From assembly GCA_947073645.1 (NCBI GenBank), contig CAMTMK010000007.1:1-64000 (forward strand): a DNA stretch of 64,000 nt. Reading direction: 5' to 3'. The position numbers were made by a program, and so were the translations under genes. Position 1 is the stretch's first letter. Each line of letters begins with the position of its first letter. Below the pieces are notes generated by a model that did not search any database, was not told the origin of the DNA, and saw only the letters and a program-made list of their open reading frames with translations. Below are positions 8,680-16,555 of the stretch, piece after piece. The stretch comes from an uncultured bacterium (GTDB lineage Bacteria; Cyanobacteriota; Vampirovibrionia; Gastranaerophilales; Gastranaerophilaceae).

Positions 8680-8762
8680 ATGTAAAAAATCATTAATAAA
8701 AACATAAATTATGGCAATAAAAAATATTCAGTGTACTTAATAAATGAGTGAAAGGTAGTAAT

Positions 8763-8846
8763 ATGAGAAATAATCTTCGACGAAATTCAATAATCAAGGC
8801 GAATGCCCCAATCGTCAAATTAATGAACTTAATTTGGGGTCTGTAG
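8763..8846 (+). CDS. Possible 27-residue basic peptide upstream of a large unknown gene
   Basis: ATG with an AAAGG ribosome-site-like string about 10 nt upstream; 27 codons ending in TAG. The peptide begins MRNNLRRNSIIKANAP and ends in hydrophobic residues (NLIWGL). It shares RRN and the DNA string CGACGAAAT with the 17-codon ORF at 8552. It ends 46 nt before the start of the next gene and could be an upstream leader. The rest of 8680-8892 shows nothing else clear. Confidence 0.3.
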   Translation: MRNNLRRNSIIKANAPIVKLMNLIWGL

Positions 8847-8892
8847 TACTTAATTATTGAACGGCATAATATTGCCGTCGAAAGGACCAAAA

Positions 8893-10200
8893 ATGATTCC
8901 CGCATTAAATGCAAGTAAAATATATTCAACATTAGGAAATAATAATTCATTAGTACCCCTTGCCATCAAAGATGTCGCAAACAGCTTAGGGCTTACAGCA
9001 GGCTCGTATTTTACAGGCGACTCTCTTGAAGGCAAAGACAGATTTATAGATGAGTTTGGAACACAAGCTATCTGGCTTTTCGGAATTCCTGCTTATAAAA
9101 AACTTCTTGATTTAACTTTATATAAAGCTTTAAAAATTGACCCGAAATTCGATGTCAGAAACCTTTCACAAAAGAGAAGCAAACTGCTTGAGAAATCCAT
9201 AAAATACGCAGATTCTTCTATCAAAGAGAGCATGAATCAGGCTGTAAAAAATCCGAAATTCAGCAAAAACCTTGCAATGGGAAAATTCATTGTATCAACT
9301 ATACTTACTATTCTTTCATACGGCGGACTTACAAAATACAGACACCATCTGACTAAGAAAGCTGCTGAAAAAGAAATTATGGCAGAAATGCAAAAAGAAG
9401 ATAAAACTGATTTTTCTTACACAAAACCTGAAAAAAATTTCCTAAACAAACAACCGTCTTTCACAGGAGGAATTCAGGATTTTATGTACAATCCGGTAAA
9501 AAATCTTATGATTCTTGACGGCTCAATTACTACCGAAAGACTTGCAAACTCTAGAAATAAACAAGAATTTATAGGTTATACGATTAAAGAAGGTACAGTT
9601 TGGGCATTTATGTATTTTGCAAGCAAACCTATCCAAAAATTCTTTGAAAAATCTGTTGAAAATAACAAGAAAAAACCTGCCTCAATTGATTTGGATGCAA
9701 GAGTAATCGAAAGCAAAGAACTTGAAAAAGCTTTCAAAAACGGCGAACTAAAATCAAGTGTTCAAAAAGTTTTGAGCATTAACACACAAGAAGGATTTCT
9801 TGATTTTATCCACAACAACCCTGAAGATTTCACAGTAAAAATGGCAAAAATGTCAGATGTACTTCCAACATTAAAAAATGCAAAACAGGCTGACAATATA
9901 GACTACAGACAATTTATCGACCTTGATGAGTTTAAAGGTGTTGCTGAAAAATTAAATAAATTACATGACAAATTTGACGCATTCAAAGTTACTGATGCAA
10001 GCGACAAATCACTTGAAGCATTTTTGAAAAATGTTAAAAAATTCAAAAGATCGTCAATCTTGAAAAACATGGGAATTTGTATCGGCGCGTTGGGAATTCT
10101 TGCTCCTGCCGTCATGATTGCAGTAAGAAAACTTGGCAAAAATAATGATGCATTTCAGGTTAAAGAGGATTTGAGAAAGCAGATGGCAAACAAAAATTAA
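8893..10200 (+). CDS. Large protein of unknown function with hydrophobic segments
   Basis: A 435-residue protein, not recognised. It is Lys-rich and mostly helical, with hydrophobic stretches near residues 40-70 (AIWLFGIPAYKKLLDL), 135-155 (FIVSTILTILSYGG), 230-250 (VWAFMYFA) and 400-420 (MGICIGALGILAPAVMIAV). QPSFTGGIQDFMYNP lies mid-protein. The ATG at 8893 was chosen over an upstream in-frame TTG (8857) because AAAGGA sits 7 nt before it. Architecture (basic helical stretches broken by single hydrophobic segments) resembles the proteins at 27782, 32390 and 50853, perhaps a lineage-specific envelope family. It overlaps the convergent small gene by 4 nt. Confidence 0.7.
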   Translation: MIPALNASKIYSTLGNNNSLVPLAIKDVANSLGLTAGSYFTGDSLEGKDRFIDEFGTQAIWLFGIPAYKKLLDLTLYKALKIDPKFDVRNLSQKRSKLLEKSIKYADSSIKESMNQAVKNPKFSKNLAMGKFIVSTILTILSYGGLTKYRHHLTKKAAEKEIMAEMQKEDKTDFSYTKPEKNFLNKQPSFTGGIQDFMYNPVKNLMILDGSITTERLANSRNKQEFIGYTIKEGTVWAFMYFASKPIQKFFEKSVENNKKKPASIDLDARVIESKELEKAFKNGELKSSVQKVLSINTQEGFLDFIHNNPEDFTVKMAKMSDVLPTLKNAKQADNIDYRQFIDLDEFKGVAEKLNKLHDKFDAFKVTDASDKSLEAFLKNVKKFKRSSILKNMGICIGALGILAPAVMIAVRKLGKNNDAFQVKEDLRKQMANKN

Positions 10201-10409
10201 TCCAAACAAGCCATTTTGAGTTGAGCTCTTTCAAAATCAAGCCTATCGCATTCATTATGCAAAATATCGGTGAGGATATATAGATATTCAGCGGTATCTT
10301 TAACCACGCTTACGTCAGAAATAAGCTTAAGCAACTCAGTAACCTCAAGAATATATATAGTACGTTCTTCTATTTTATCGAATAATTCTTTTGCGCGTTC
10401 TCTTTCCAT
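10197..10409 (-). CDS. Small acidic helical protein, unknown function
   Basis: A 70-residue protein beginning MERERAKELFDKIEERTIYI, probably all-helical. No family is recognised. The ATG at 10409 was chosen because GGGAG lies 8 nt upstream; a longer in-frame extension to 10601 would be a hydrophobic stretch running through the opposite gene and is rejected. It is divergent from the XRE regulator at 10496, with overlapping promoters, so the pair resembles a regulator/partner (possibly toxin-antitoxin-like) module. That is inference only. Confidence 0.65.
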   Translation of the reverse strand: MERERAKELFDKIEERTIYILEVTELLKLISDVSVVKDTAEYLYILTDILHNECDRLDFERAQLKMACLD

Positions 10410-10449
10410 AATGTTCTCCCGTTTGTGTATAATTAGTAGTATTGTGTGC

Positions 10450-10478
10450 ATAATAACACATGGAATTTGTATTGTCAA
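10450..10478 (-). promoter_or_regulatory. Promoter of the 70-residue protein gene
   Basis: On the minus strand TTGACA (10478-10473) and TATTAT (10455-10450) are separated by 17 nt. TGTGT...ACACA arms overlap the -10 and could be a binding site for the divergent XRE protein. Confidence 0.65.
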
Positions 10479-10495
10479 TAGTATATTATGTATAA

Positions 10496-10720
10496 ATGAA
10501 TAAAAAAGATGATTTAACGATTTTAGGTGACGCAATAAGACTGGAAAGACTTCGTAGAAAATGGTCACAAGAATACCTTGCAAATGAAGCAGGATTATCA
10601 CAATCTCAACACATAAGCAGAATAGAAAGCGGGAAAGTCGACATGCAAACTACAACTCTATTTGCTATTCTTCGTGCTCTGGATTGCAAACTTGAAAATC
10701 TTATTGATTTGAAGCAATAA
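10496..10720 (+). CDS. XRE-family HTH regulator (single domain)
   Basis: A 74-residue helix-turn-helix protein: RLERLRRKWSQEYLANEAGL, QSQHISRIESGK, then FAILRALDCKLENLIDL. This is the classic HTH_3 helix set in residues 12-70. There is no Shine-Dalgarno site. TATTAT ends exactly 6 nt before the ATG, so a leaderless message is likely, although its -35 is poor. It lies divergently from the 70-residue gene. Its last 20 nt overlap the end of the convergent flavoprotein gene. Confidence 0.85.
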   Translation: MNKKDDLTILGDAIRLERLRRKWSQEYLANEAGLSQSQHISRIESGKVDMQTTTLFAILRALDCKLENLIDLKQ

Positions 10721-11768
10721 TCCCCTGCGCTGCTAAGTACCCTGTTGACCAGCAGTTTTGGAGGTTAAACCCGCCGCAAAATCCGTCAATATCCATAACT
10801 TCCCCGCAAAAATACACATACGGAACAAATTTTGACTGCATTGTTTTCGGATTAATCTCATTCAAATCCACACCCCCAGCTGTTACAACTTCGCCGTCGG
10901 GAACTGTTCCTATAGCTGTGACGGTAAAATTCTGTAATTTATCAAGAATTTTATCCCGTATTTTGCCGTCAATCCTGTGACATTTCTCATCGGGATTATC
11001 AAGAATAAATTCCGCAAATGATTTTGGAACATATTCAGACAAAAGATTTTTAATTGTTTTATGCGGGTTTTCATTCAGAGCTGTTTGCAAATCAATATCT
11101 CCGACAAAATTAAAGCTTAATGAATACGGAAATTGTTCCCGAGCTTTGAGTGAGGAAATTTTATAAACCGCAGGACCTGAAACACCTTTATGCGTAAATA
11201 AAACATCATTTATACTTACACCGCTTATTTTAGAAAAATCCTCTTTAGTCACAAGCCCTGTTAAAGCAGGTTTCGGTTCAACAATTCTGTGTCCAAGTGC
11301 TCTAATAATATTATATGAAGCATGCCCGCCCGTTGCGATTACAACAAAATCGGCATCGGGAATATCAAAAAGCTCTTTTTTCACAAATTTAACTTTATTC
11401 AAAGCTTTCAAAAACTTTTCTCTTAAATCTTTTGCGCTGTTTGATACGGGAAAAATACGCATATCATCTTGAATATAAGTTTCTACACCTATTTTTTCAA
11501 AAAACTCCAAGGTATCAGAGGTAGAAAATCTTGAAAAAACAGAATATAAGAACTTTTCACCGCGAGGATAATTTTTGGCAAGCTCCTTAAAATCATATTC
11601 TGCATGTGCAAGGTTACATCTTCCGCCGCCTGTGGGCAAAAGCGTTAAAAGCGGAGATTTTTTATCATAAACGGTTACATCAAACTTATCCTGCAAAAAA
11701 TATGCACAAATACACCCCGCAGGCCCGCCTCCGATAATTGCAACCTTAGATTTCAACCCTTGTTCCAT
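10701..11768 (-). CDS. HI0933/YhiN-family FAD-dependent oxidoreductase
   Basis: A 355-residue flavoprotein. The N-terminus has the dinucleotide-binding motif VAIIGGGPAGCICAYF (residues 9-24) and the family string TGGGRCNLAH (about 46-55). The C-terminus has GGVDLNEINPKTMQSK and GFCGGFNLQNCWSTG, typical of HI0933-like proteins (PF03486). Physiological substrates of this family are not well established. Somewhat shorter than the usual 390-420 residues, probably through loop loss. It overlaps folK by 23 nt, indicating co-transcription from the folK promoter. Confidence 0.9.
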   Translation of the reverse strand: MEQGLKSKVAIIGGGPAGCICAYFLQDKFDVTVYDKKSPLLTLLPTGGGRCNLAHAEYDFKELAKNYPRGEKFLYSVFSRFSTSDTLEFFEKIGVETYIQDDMRIFPVSNSAKDLREKFLKALNKVKFVKKELFDIPDADFVVIATGGHASYNIIRALGHRIVEPKPALTGLVTKEDFSKISGVSINDVLFTHKGVSGPAVYKISSLKAREQFPYSLSFNFVGDIDLQTALNENPHKTIKNLLSEYVPKSFAEFILDNPDEKCHRIDGKIRDKILDKLQNFTVTAIGTVPDGEVVTAGGVDLNEINPKTMQSKFVPYVYFCGEVMDIDGFCGGFNLQNCWSTGYLAAQGIIASNQ

Positions 11769-12249
11769 ACAAAAATACCATTTCAGGGTTTTCTAAGTCA
11801 TTATGCAGTTCAGATATAGTTTTATGCAAAACCGGATGTTCAAAATTCGGAATTAATTCCAAGAGCGGAACAAGTGTGAATGCTCGTAAATGAACAAATT
11901 TATGCGGAATAATCAAATTTTCCTCATTAATTATATCTTTATTATAAAAAAGGATATCAATATCAAGAGTTCTATCAATATAACCGTTTTCAGAGCGTTT
12001 ACGCCCAAGCTGATTTTCGATGCGCTGACATTCTTCCAAAAGTTTTTGCGGAGAAAGATTTGTTTTAATTTCCAAAACTGCATTAACAAACCAGTTTTCA
12101 GAATTCATTCCCCAAGGCTCTGTTTCATAAAAAGCTGACGTTCTAACAATAGAGATTCCCTCACATGCCCCGAGTAAACTCGCCGCCTGCTGCACGTAAC
12201 CGATACGATCGCCAAAATTTGAACCTAAACTCAAATAAACTATTGCCAT
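11746..12249 (-). CDS. folK: 2-amino-4-hydroxy-6-hydroxymethyldihydropteridine pyrophosphokinase
   Basis: HPPK transfers pyrophosphate from ATP to 6-hydroxymethyl-7,8-dihydropterin in folate synthesis. At 167 residues it is standard length. It has VYLSLGSNFGDR at the start, YETEPWG (pterin loop) and the signature GYIDRTLDIDILFYN with its metal-binding Asp pair, then IPHKFVHLRAFTLVPL. There is no ribosome site. TTGACA, 17 nt and TAAAAT precede the ATG by 6 nt, a textbook leaderless arrangement. Confidence 0.96.
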   Translation of the reverse strand: MAIVYLSLGSNFGDRIGYVQQAASLLGACEGISIVRTSAFYETEPWGMNSENWFVNAVLEIKTNLSPQKLLEECQRIENQLGRKRSENGYIDRTLDIDILFYNKDIINEENLIIPHKFVHLRAFTLVPLLELIPNFEHPVLHKTISELHNDLENPEMVFLYGTRVEI

Positions 12250-12255
12250 ATTAAT

Positions 12256-12284
12256 ATTTTAAAAGTTTTAACTTATCATGTCAA
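12256..12284 (-). promoter_or_regulatory. Leaderless promoter of folK
   Basis: On the minus strand TTGACA (12284-12279), 17 nt, TAAAAT (12261-12256), 6 nt, then ATG at 12249. The predicted +1 is the A of the start codon. Confidence 0.7.
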
Positions 12285-12342
12285 TAGTAATATTACTTTA
12301 CACAAATTAAAGTTTTTGAACATTTGTGACGTAACACTTGTT

Positions 12343-12633
12343 ATGACAAACGGTAATTTTTTAGCAAAACTATTTTCAACTCTAGGCACCACAGCATTTG
12401 GTGTCGGCTTTATAGGTATGGCTTCCAAGGGAAACTGCGGATGCCACAATAACTTTAATTCTATATTTGGCGGAGGTTTTGGACACCCTGCTAATTTCAA
12501 CACATTTAATTACGATATAACAAACCCTTATGCGTTTTTAAACGCTAATATCACTCCTACAAATTCTGTAACACGTACAGGCTCTGCTAGTAATGTAAGA
12601 AAAACTCAGAGTGCCCCCCCCCCGAAAAGATGA
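12343..12633 (+). CDS. N-terminal segment of a putative phase-variable metallopeptidase
   Basis: A 96-residue ORF (an upstream in-frame TTG at 12316 would give 105). It has a hydrophobic N-terminal stretch (FLAKLFSTLGTTAFGVGFIG), then a Gly/Asn-rich region and APPPKR encoded by a C10 tract. It ends in TGA overlapping the ATG of the next ORF. One extra C (C11) would fuse it in frame to that ORF, giving a protein of about 390 residues. I therefore read it as the first half of a switchable or frameshifted gene. No ribosome site is obvious at either start; function of this part is unknown. Confidence 0.55.
   Translation: MTNGNFLAKLFSTLGTTAFGVGFIGMASKGNCGCHNNFNSIFGGGFGHPANFNTFNYDITNPYAFLNANITPTNSVTRTGSASNVRKTQSAPPPKR
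12614..12623 (+). repeat. Poly-C tract (C10) at a gene junction
   Basis: Ten consecutive C in AT-rich surroundings, at the 3' end of the ORF at 12343. Gain of one C fuses this ORF with the next. Such tracts slip at high rate during replication and are classical contingency elements. Confidence 0.9.
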
Positions 12634-13508
12634 CTACATTAAAAACAAACGTAGGTAAGGCACAAGAGTTTTTGCAAGAGCACTTAGCTAATCTTTCTGA
12701 TGCAGATTTGGAAAAGCTAGGCATATCTTCTGCTAAACGCGATAGATTGCTAAAATATATCGCAAATATAAAATATGAAGATAATCCATACGGTGCAGCT
12801 CGTGCTGACGGTGATTCTATAATTATAAACTCTAGTTGTGCTAATACTGATAATCTTGCAGATATGGTTACACTGTTAATGCATGAGGCTAATCATTGTG
12901 ACTACAACCAACTACATACAAATGGTGAAACTAAAGTCAGAATAGATACCAAAGAAGAAGAAGCTAATTGTGAAAGATTAGGCTTACTTACTTCTGCACT
13001 TCTTATAAAAAACGGCGAAATAACAGGCTGTGACAATTTTGGTCGTTATCCGGGAATTCCAAATGTACCCAAAACTCCAGTAACAGAATATTTAGATAAC
13101 CCAGAATTACTGGAACAACATTTAAACAAATGGCTTGATGTTTCTTATAGAAATATGTCTGATAATTTAAATGGTAATATTACAATTCAACACGGAATAC
13201 AAGTAAATGACGACACTAAAGTTGAAATACAATCAGGTGATGTTATAAAAATTGGAAATGATGAATTTACTATCGGACAAAATGGTACGTTTTTAGAAGG
13301 AATACAGCGCACTCCAATAATGCAATTTGTAAACGCTACAACAAACCCACCATCAAATTTAATTCAAGGAAATATTATATTTGATGACATAGTTCCAACA
13401 ACCGAAGAAAAACTGCAAGTAAATAAATCTAACATCACCCCAACCGCCCAAACCGTACAAGTTATCCGCAACGGAAAAGTCGTTTATACGGGAAAAGTTT
13501 ACAAATAA
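12630..13508 (+). CDS. Putative zinc metallopeptidase domain (HEANH), possibly C-terminal part of a split gene
   Basis: A 292-residue protein with VTLLMHEANHCDYN, an HEXXH zinc motif at residues 85-89, followed by KEEEANCERLG whose Glu residues could give the third ligand. This suggests a gluzincin-like peptidase, but no family is recognised. The C-terminal half contains a beta-rich stretch (DDTKVEIQSGDVIKIGNDEFTI) and ends with VIRNGKVVYTGKVYK. The ATG overlaps the preceding stop (ATGA) and has only GAAAAG before it, so separate translation would be weak. Fusion through a C11 tract is plausible. It may be secreted or surface exposed if fused to the hydrophobic N-terminus. Confidence 0.6.
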   Translation: MTTLKTNVGKAQEFLQEHLANLSDADLEKLGISSAKRDRLLKYIANIKYEDNPYGAARADGDSIIINSSCANTDNLADMVTLLMHEANHCDYNQLHTNGETKVRIDTKEEEANCERLGLLTSALLIKNGEITGCDNFGRYPGIPNVPKTPVTEYLDNPELLEQHLNKWLDVSYRNMSDNLNGNITIQHGIQVNDDTKVEIQSGDVIKIGNDEFTIGQNGTFLEGIQRTPIMQFVNATTNPPSNLIQGNIIFDDIVPTTEEKLQVNKSNITPTAQTVQVIRNGKVVYTGKVYK

Positions 13509-13545
13509 TACCTTTGTGTTAATATACAAGTAAGGAAGTCTTTAT

Positions 13546-14550
13546 ATGTATATTAATAAAGAACAATTAACTTCATATATTAAAAAACTTACAGAACCTA
13601 AAGTTCTTGTTGTGGGCGATTTAGCCATTGATGAAATGATTTACGGCGATGCGGAAAGAATTTCCAGAGAAGCTCCCGTACTAATTCTTCGCCACTCAAA
13701 TACAAAATTAATTCTTGGTGCAGCGTCAAACGCAGCTCATAACGTTTCTGCATTAAACGATGGAAAAGTTAGTGTAATCGGTGTTTGCGGTGATGATTTT
13801 CAGGCAGGACAGTTACGTGAAACTTTCGAACAAGCAAACGTTAACTGTGGACGTCTAGTTGTTGACCCGTCAAGAAAAACCACCACAAAAACAAGGATTT
13901 CAGGTTCAATCACAACTTCCATTACACAACAAATTGTTAGAATTGACAGACAGACTGACGGATTTTTAAACCCTGAAATTGAACTGGAAGTTTTAAAACA
14001 AATTGAAAGAGCAATTCCGGAACATGATGCAATAATTTTATCAAACTATCATATCGGAACACTTACTCCTAACATTATTCAAGAAACAATAAGACTTGCA
14101 AATCAGCATAATAAAATTGTTGTTGTTGATGCTCAAAAAGAATTAGAAGTTTATAAAAACGTAACTTCAATGACACCAAATCTTCCTGATACTCAAAAAT
14201 CAGTAGGTTTCTTTATTGAAAACGAAGAAGACTTAAAACGGGCAGGCGACAAACTTTTAAAAGAAACAAACGCAAAATCAATATTGATTACTTGCGGTGC
14301 AGATGGTATGTTTGTGGCTCGTGCTCACGGAAATTATACAAAAATTCCTGTATTCAATAAATCAGAAGTTTTTGATGTTACAGGTGCCGGCGATACGGTT
14401 ACTGCAGTTTATACATTGGCTTTGGCAACAGGTGCAGATCCGGCTTATGCAGCAATTATAGGAAACATTGCAGCAAGCATCGTTGTAAGACAATTCGGCT
14501 GCGCTACAACCTCAATTGATGAAATTTTAAACGCTGTTGAAAACTTATAA
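13546..14550 (+). CDS. hldE: D-glycero-beta-D-manno-heptose-7-phosphate kinase (RfaE/HldE kinase domain)
   Basis: A 334-residue PfkB-family sugar kinase. VLVVGDLAIDEMIYGDAERISREAPV is the RfaE N-terminal pattern; GGAASN-like LGAASNAAHNV, TTKTRI and the C-terminal DVTGAGDTVTAVY (anion hole and catalytic Asp) are present. It phosphorylates heptose-7-phosphate at C1 on the route to ADP-heptose for the LPS inner core. Only the kinase domain is present, without the nucleotidyltransferase domain of fused HldE, so a separate adenylyltransferase (hldE2/rfaE2) would be needed elsewhere. AAGGAAG lies upstream. It heads a surface-sugar gene run. Confidence 0.85.
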   Translation: MYINKEQLTSYIKKLTEPKVLVVGDLAIDEMIYGDAERISREAPVLILRHSNTKLILGAASNAAHNVSALNDGKVSVIGVCGDDFQAGQLRETFEQANVNCGRLVVDPSRKTTTKTRISGSITTSITQQIVRIDRQTDGFLNPEIELEVLKQIERAIPEHDAIILSNYHIGTLTPNIIQETIRLANQHNKIVVVDAQKELEVYKNVTSMTPNLPDTQKSVGFFIENEEDLKRAGDKLLKETNAKSILITCGADGMFVARAHGNYTKIPVFNKSEVFDVTGAGDTVTAVYTLALATGADPAYAAIIGNIAASIVVRQFGCATTSIDEILNAVENL

Positions 14551-14573
14551 CAGCAAATTATGGAGAGAACTTT

Positions 14574-15140
14574 ATGGAAAAAATACTAGAGATTTTAAAG
14601 AAATTTAAAACCGTAGATTTAATTATTATAGTAGGTGTAATTATTGCACTGATTGTCGGATTTTTTACATTCAAAAACTTCCGTCAAACTGCATCAAACC
14701 AAATTGAAGCAACTTCAAAAATTTCATTTCAAGTATTTATCAGAGGTGTAACACTTACCGGCAACGCAATTCCATTACAAGCTAAAGATAAAACATTTAT
14801 CAGCATAAGAAACGTTCCTTACTCTGATTTGGATATTGTTGCAGTAAAAGCAGAACGCAAAAAAGTTGTATTGCCTGTATTAAACAGCAAAAAAGTTATG
14901 GTAGTCGAAGATGTTTCTCAAGCAAATATGTATGACATTACAGTAACCTTAACTGATACTGCAAAAATCACCAAAGACGGCGCAGTTGTCGGAGGAAACA
15001 AGATTAAAATGGGATTACCGATAACTCTTGAAGGTAAAGATTACAAATTTAACGGCACTGTTTCTGATTTAAAAGTTATGCCTGAAACTGATGATAATAA
15101 ATTTCACGATGCAATAAATACAAATAACGATGTTCAATAA
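14574..15140 (+). CDS. DUF4330 membrane-anchored protein
   Basis: A 188-residue protein with one N-terminal transmembrane helix (about 16-34, LIIIVGVIIALIVGFFTF) and a periplasmic beta-rich domain (VFIRGVTLTG, GLPITLEGKDYKFNGTVSDL). This matches the DUF4330 pattern as I recall it from Cyanobacteria and Firmicutes, where it often sits next to O-antigen ligase-like genes. Function is unknown. GGAGAG precedes the ATG; it overlaps the O-antigen ligase gene by 11 nt. Confidence 0.7.
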   Translation: MEKILEILKKFKTVDLIIIVGVIIALIVGFFTFKNFRQTASNQIEATSKISFQVFIRGVTLTGNAIPLQAKDKTFISIRNVPYSDLDIVAVKAERKKVVLPVLNSKKVMVVEDVSQANMYDITVTLTDTAKITKDGAVVGGNKIKMGLPITLEGKDYKFNGTVSDLKVMPETDDNKFHDAINTNNDVQ

Positions 15141-16440
15141 GATACTGGAATTTACACAAAACAAAACAAAATATTTATACGAAAACAGCTTGTTTTTACA
15201 ACATATAGACAAACTTATTTTAGCATCGATTGTTGCAGTCTTCTTGTCATCAACCGTAATGTCGTCGGATGTAATAGGTTTTATTGCCTTAATCACAATA
15301 TTTTTGACTTTTGTAAAATTACTGTTTAAACCTGACGAAAGGTTAGATTGCAAAACCTTTGAATTGTGGCTTTTAGCTTACTTTATGATTGTAATAATAA
15401 GCCTTGCAGGTTCTACCTTATTCAGCCTGAGCTTGAAAGGATTTTTCAAAACCTTTACATACCTTGCATTTTACGCATCAACCGTTCAATTTTTGAAAAA
15501 TAATAAAGACAAAACACCTTTACTTCTTGGAACAATCGGTGTCTGTGTTGGGTTTGAGGCAATTATAGGATTTTTGCAAAATTTTGCACATGTTTCAGAA
15601 ATCTCAACTTGGCAGGATGTTTCAAACCTAAACCCCGAACAGATTATGACCAGAGTTTACGGAACATTAAAACCTCTAAACCCGAATTTGCTCGGCGGAT
15701 ATTTTGTTGCGGGAATTCCTGCAGTTTACGGACTATCTGCGTATTTCTTAAACAATAAAAAAATAAAATTTGCATGCATAACCTTAGGTTTGGCATTACT
15801 TTCCACAATAACATTATTCTTAACAGGTTGCAGAGGCTCTTACATAGGAATGATGGTAATTATGGCTGGAATGTTCGCAGTCTCTGCAAAATTTTTATGG
15901 CAAAACTACAAACAAATATACCTGTCACTTGTCGGCGGAGTTATCACTCTTGGCACCCTCGCAGTACTTTTAAGCTCGTCACTGCGCGCAAGAGTTCTGT
16001 CAATATTTGCAATGCGTCAGGATTCTTCAAACTCTTTCAGATTTAACGTTTACCAATCATCTGTTGAAATGTTTAAAGACAACTGGCTTTTAGGCATAGG
16101 CATCGGCAATAAAAATTTCCGCGAAATCTACGGATTATATATGAAAACTGGCTTTGATGCGTTGAGCGCGTATAATATCTTTTTGGAAATTGCTGTTGAA
16201 AGCGGAATTTTTGCACTTATCGCATATTTAGGATTTTTAATTATATTAATTAAGGATGCTGTAAAATTTATTCTAAAATCAACCGATACAAATGCGGTAA
16301 TCTTTGTGGCAACAGCATTAATTTCAATATGCGCCGTAAGCATCCACGGACTTGTTGATACAGTATTTTTCCGTCCGCAAATCCAATTCGTTTTCTGGAC
16401 AATGACTGCAATCGCAAGAGCATTTATTAAGCTTATATAA
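15130..16440 (+). CDS. O-antigen ligase / Wzy-like membrane protein
   Basis: A 436-residue polytopic inner-membrane protein with roughly 10-12 hydrophobic segments. The Wzy_C (PF04932) core is visible around residues 225-370: LFLTGCRGSYIGM, a large periplasmic loop with RDSSNSFRFNVYQSSVEMFKDN split by membrane helices, and LLGIGIGN. Such proteins join O-antigen or other glycans to lipid A core, or polymerise them. Context (heptose kinase before, sugar aminotransferase after) supports an LPS role; ligase versus polymerase cannot be settled. It overlaps the DUF4330 gene, so translation is coupled. Confidence 0.82.
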   Translation: MFNKILEFTQNKTKYLYENSLFLQHIDKLILASIVAVFLSSTVMSSDVIGFIALITIFLTFVKLLFKPDERLDCKTFELWLLAYFMIVIISLAGSTLFSLSLKGFFKTFTYLAFYASTVQFLKNNKDKTPLLLGTIGVCVGFEAIIGFLQNFAHVSEISTWQDVSNLNPEQIMTRVYGTLKPLNPNLLGGYFVAGIPAVYGLSAYFLNNKKIKFACITLGLALLSTITLFLTGCRGSYIGMMVIMAGMFAVSAKFLWQNYKQIYLSLVGGVITLGTLAVLLSSSLRARVLSIFAMRQDSSNSFRFNVYQSSVEMFKDNWLLGIGIGNKNFREIYGLYMKTGFDALSAYNIFLEIAVESGIFALIAYLGFLIILIKDAVKFILKSTDTNAVIFVATALISICAVSIHGLVDTVFFRPQIQFVFWTMTAIARAFIKLI

Positions 16441-16555
16441 AGGCATGGAAATCCTGTGGTAAACTTGTATTATGGAACGGAGGCTTTAGCCTCTGTCGGG
16501 AATATGGTAAATCATACCAAAATATACAAAGAGGGCAGAAAAAAAGGAGAAATAT

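Noticed and set aside
10410-10601. N-terminal extension of the 70-residue protein to 10601
   Set aside because: It would run across the promoters and the divergent XRE gene. A good ribosome site supports the internal ATG at 10409.
12276-12503. Minus-strand ORF of 75 codons opposite the metallopeptidase N-terminal segment
   Set aside because: No ribosome site, proline-rich shadow of the plus-strand reading frame, and no family resemblance.
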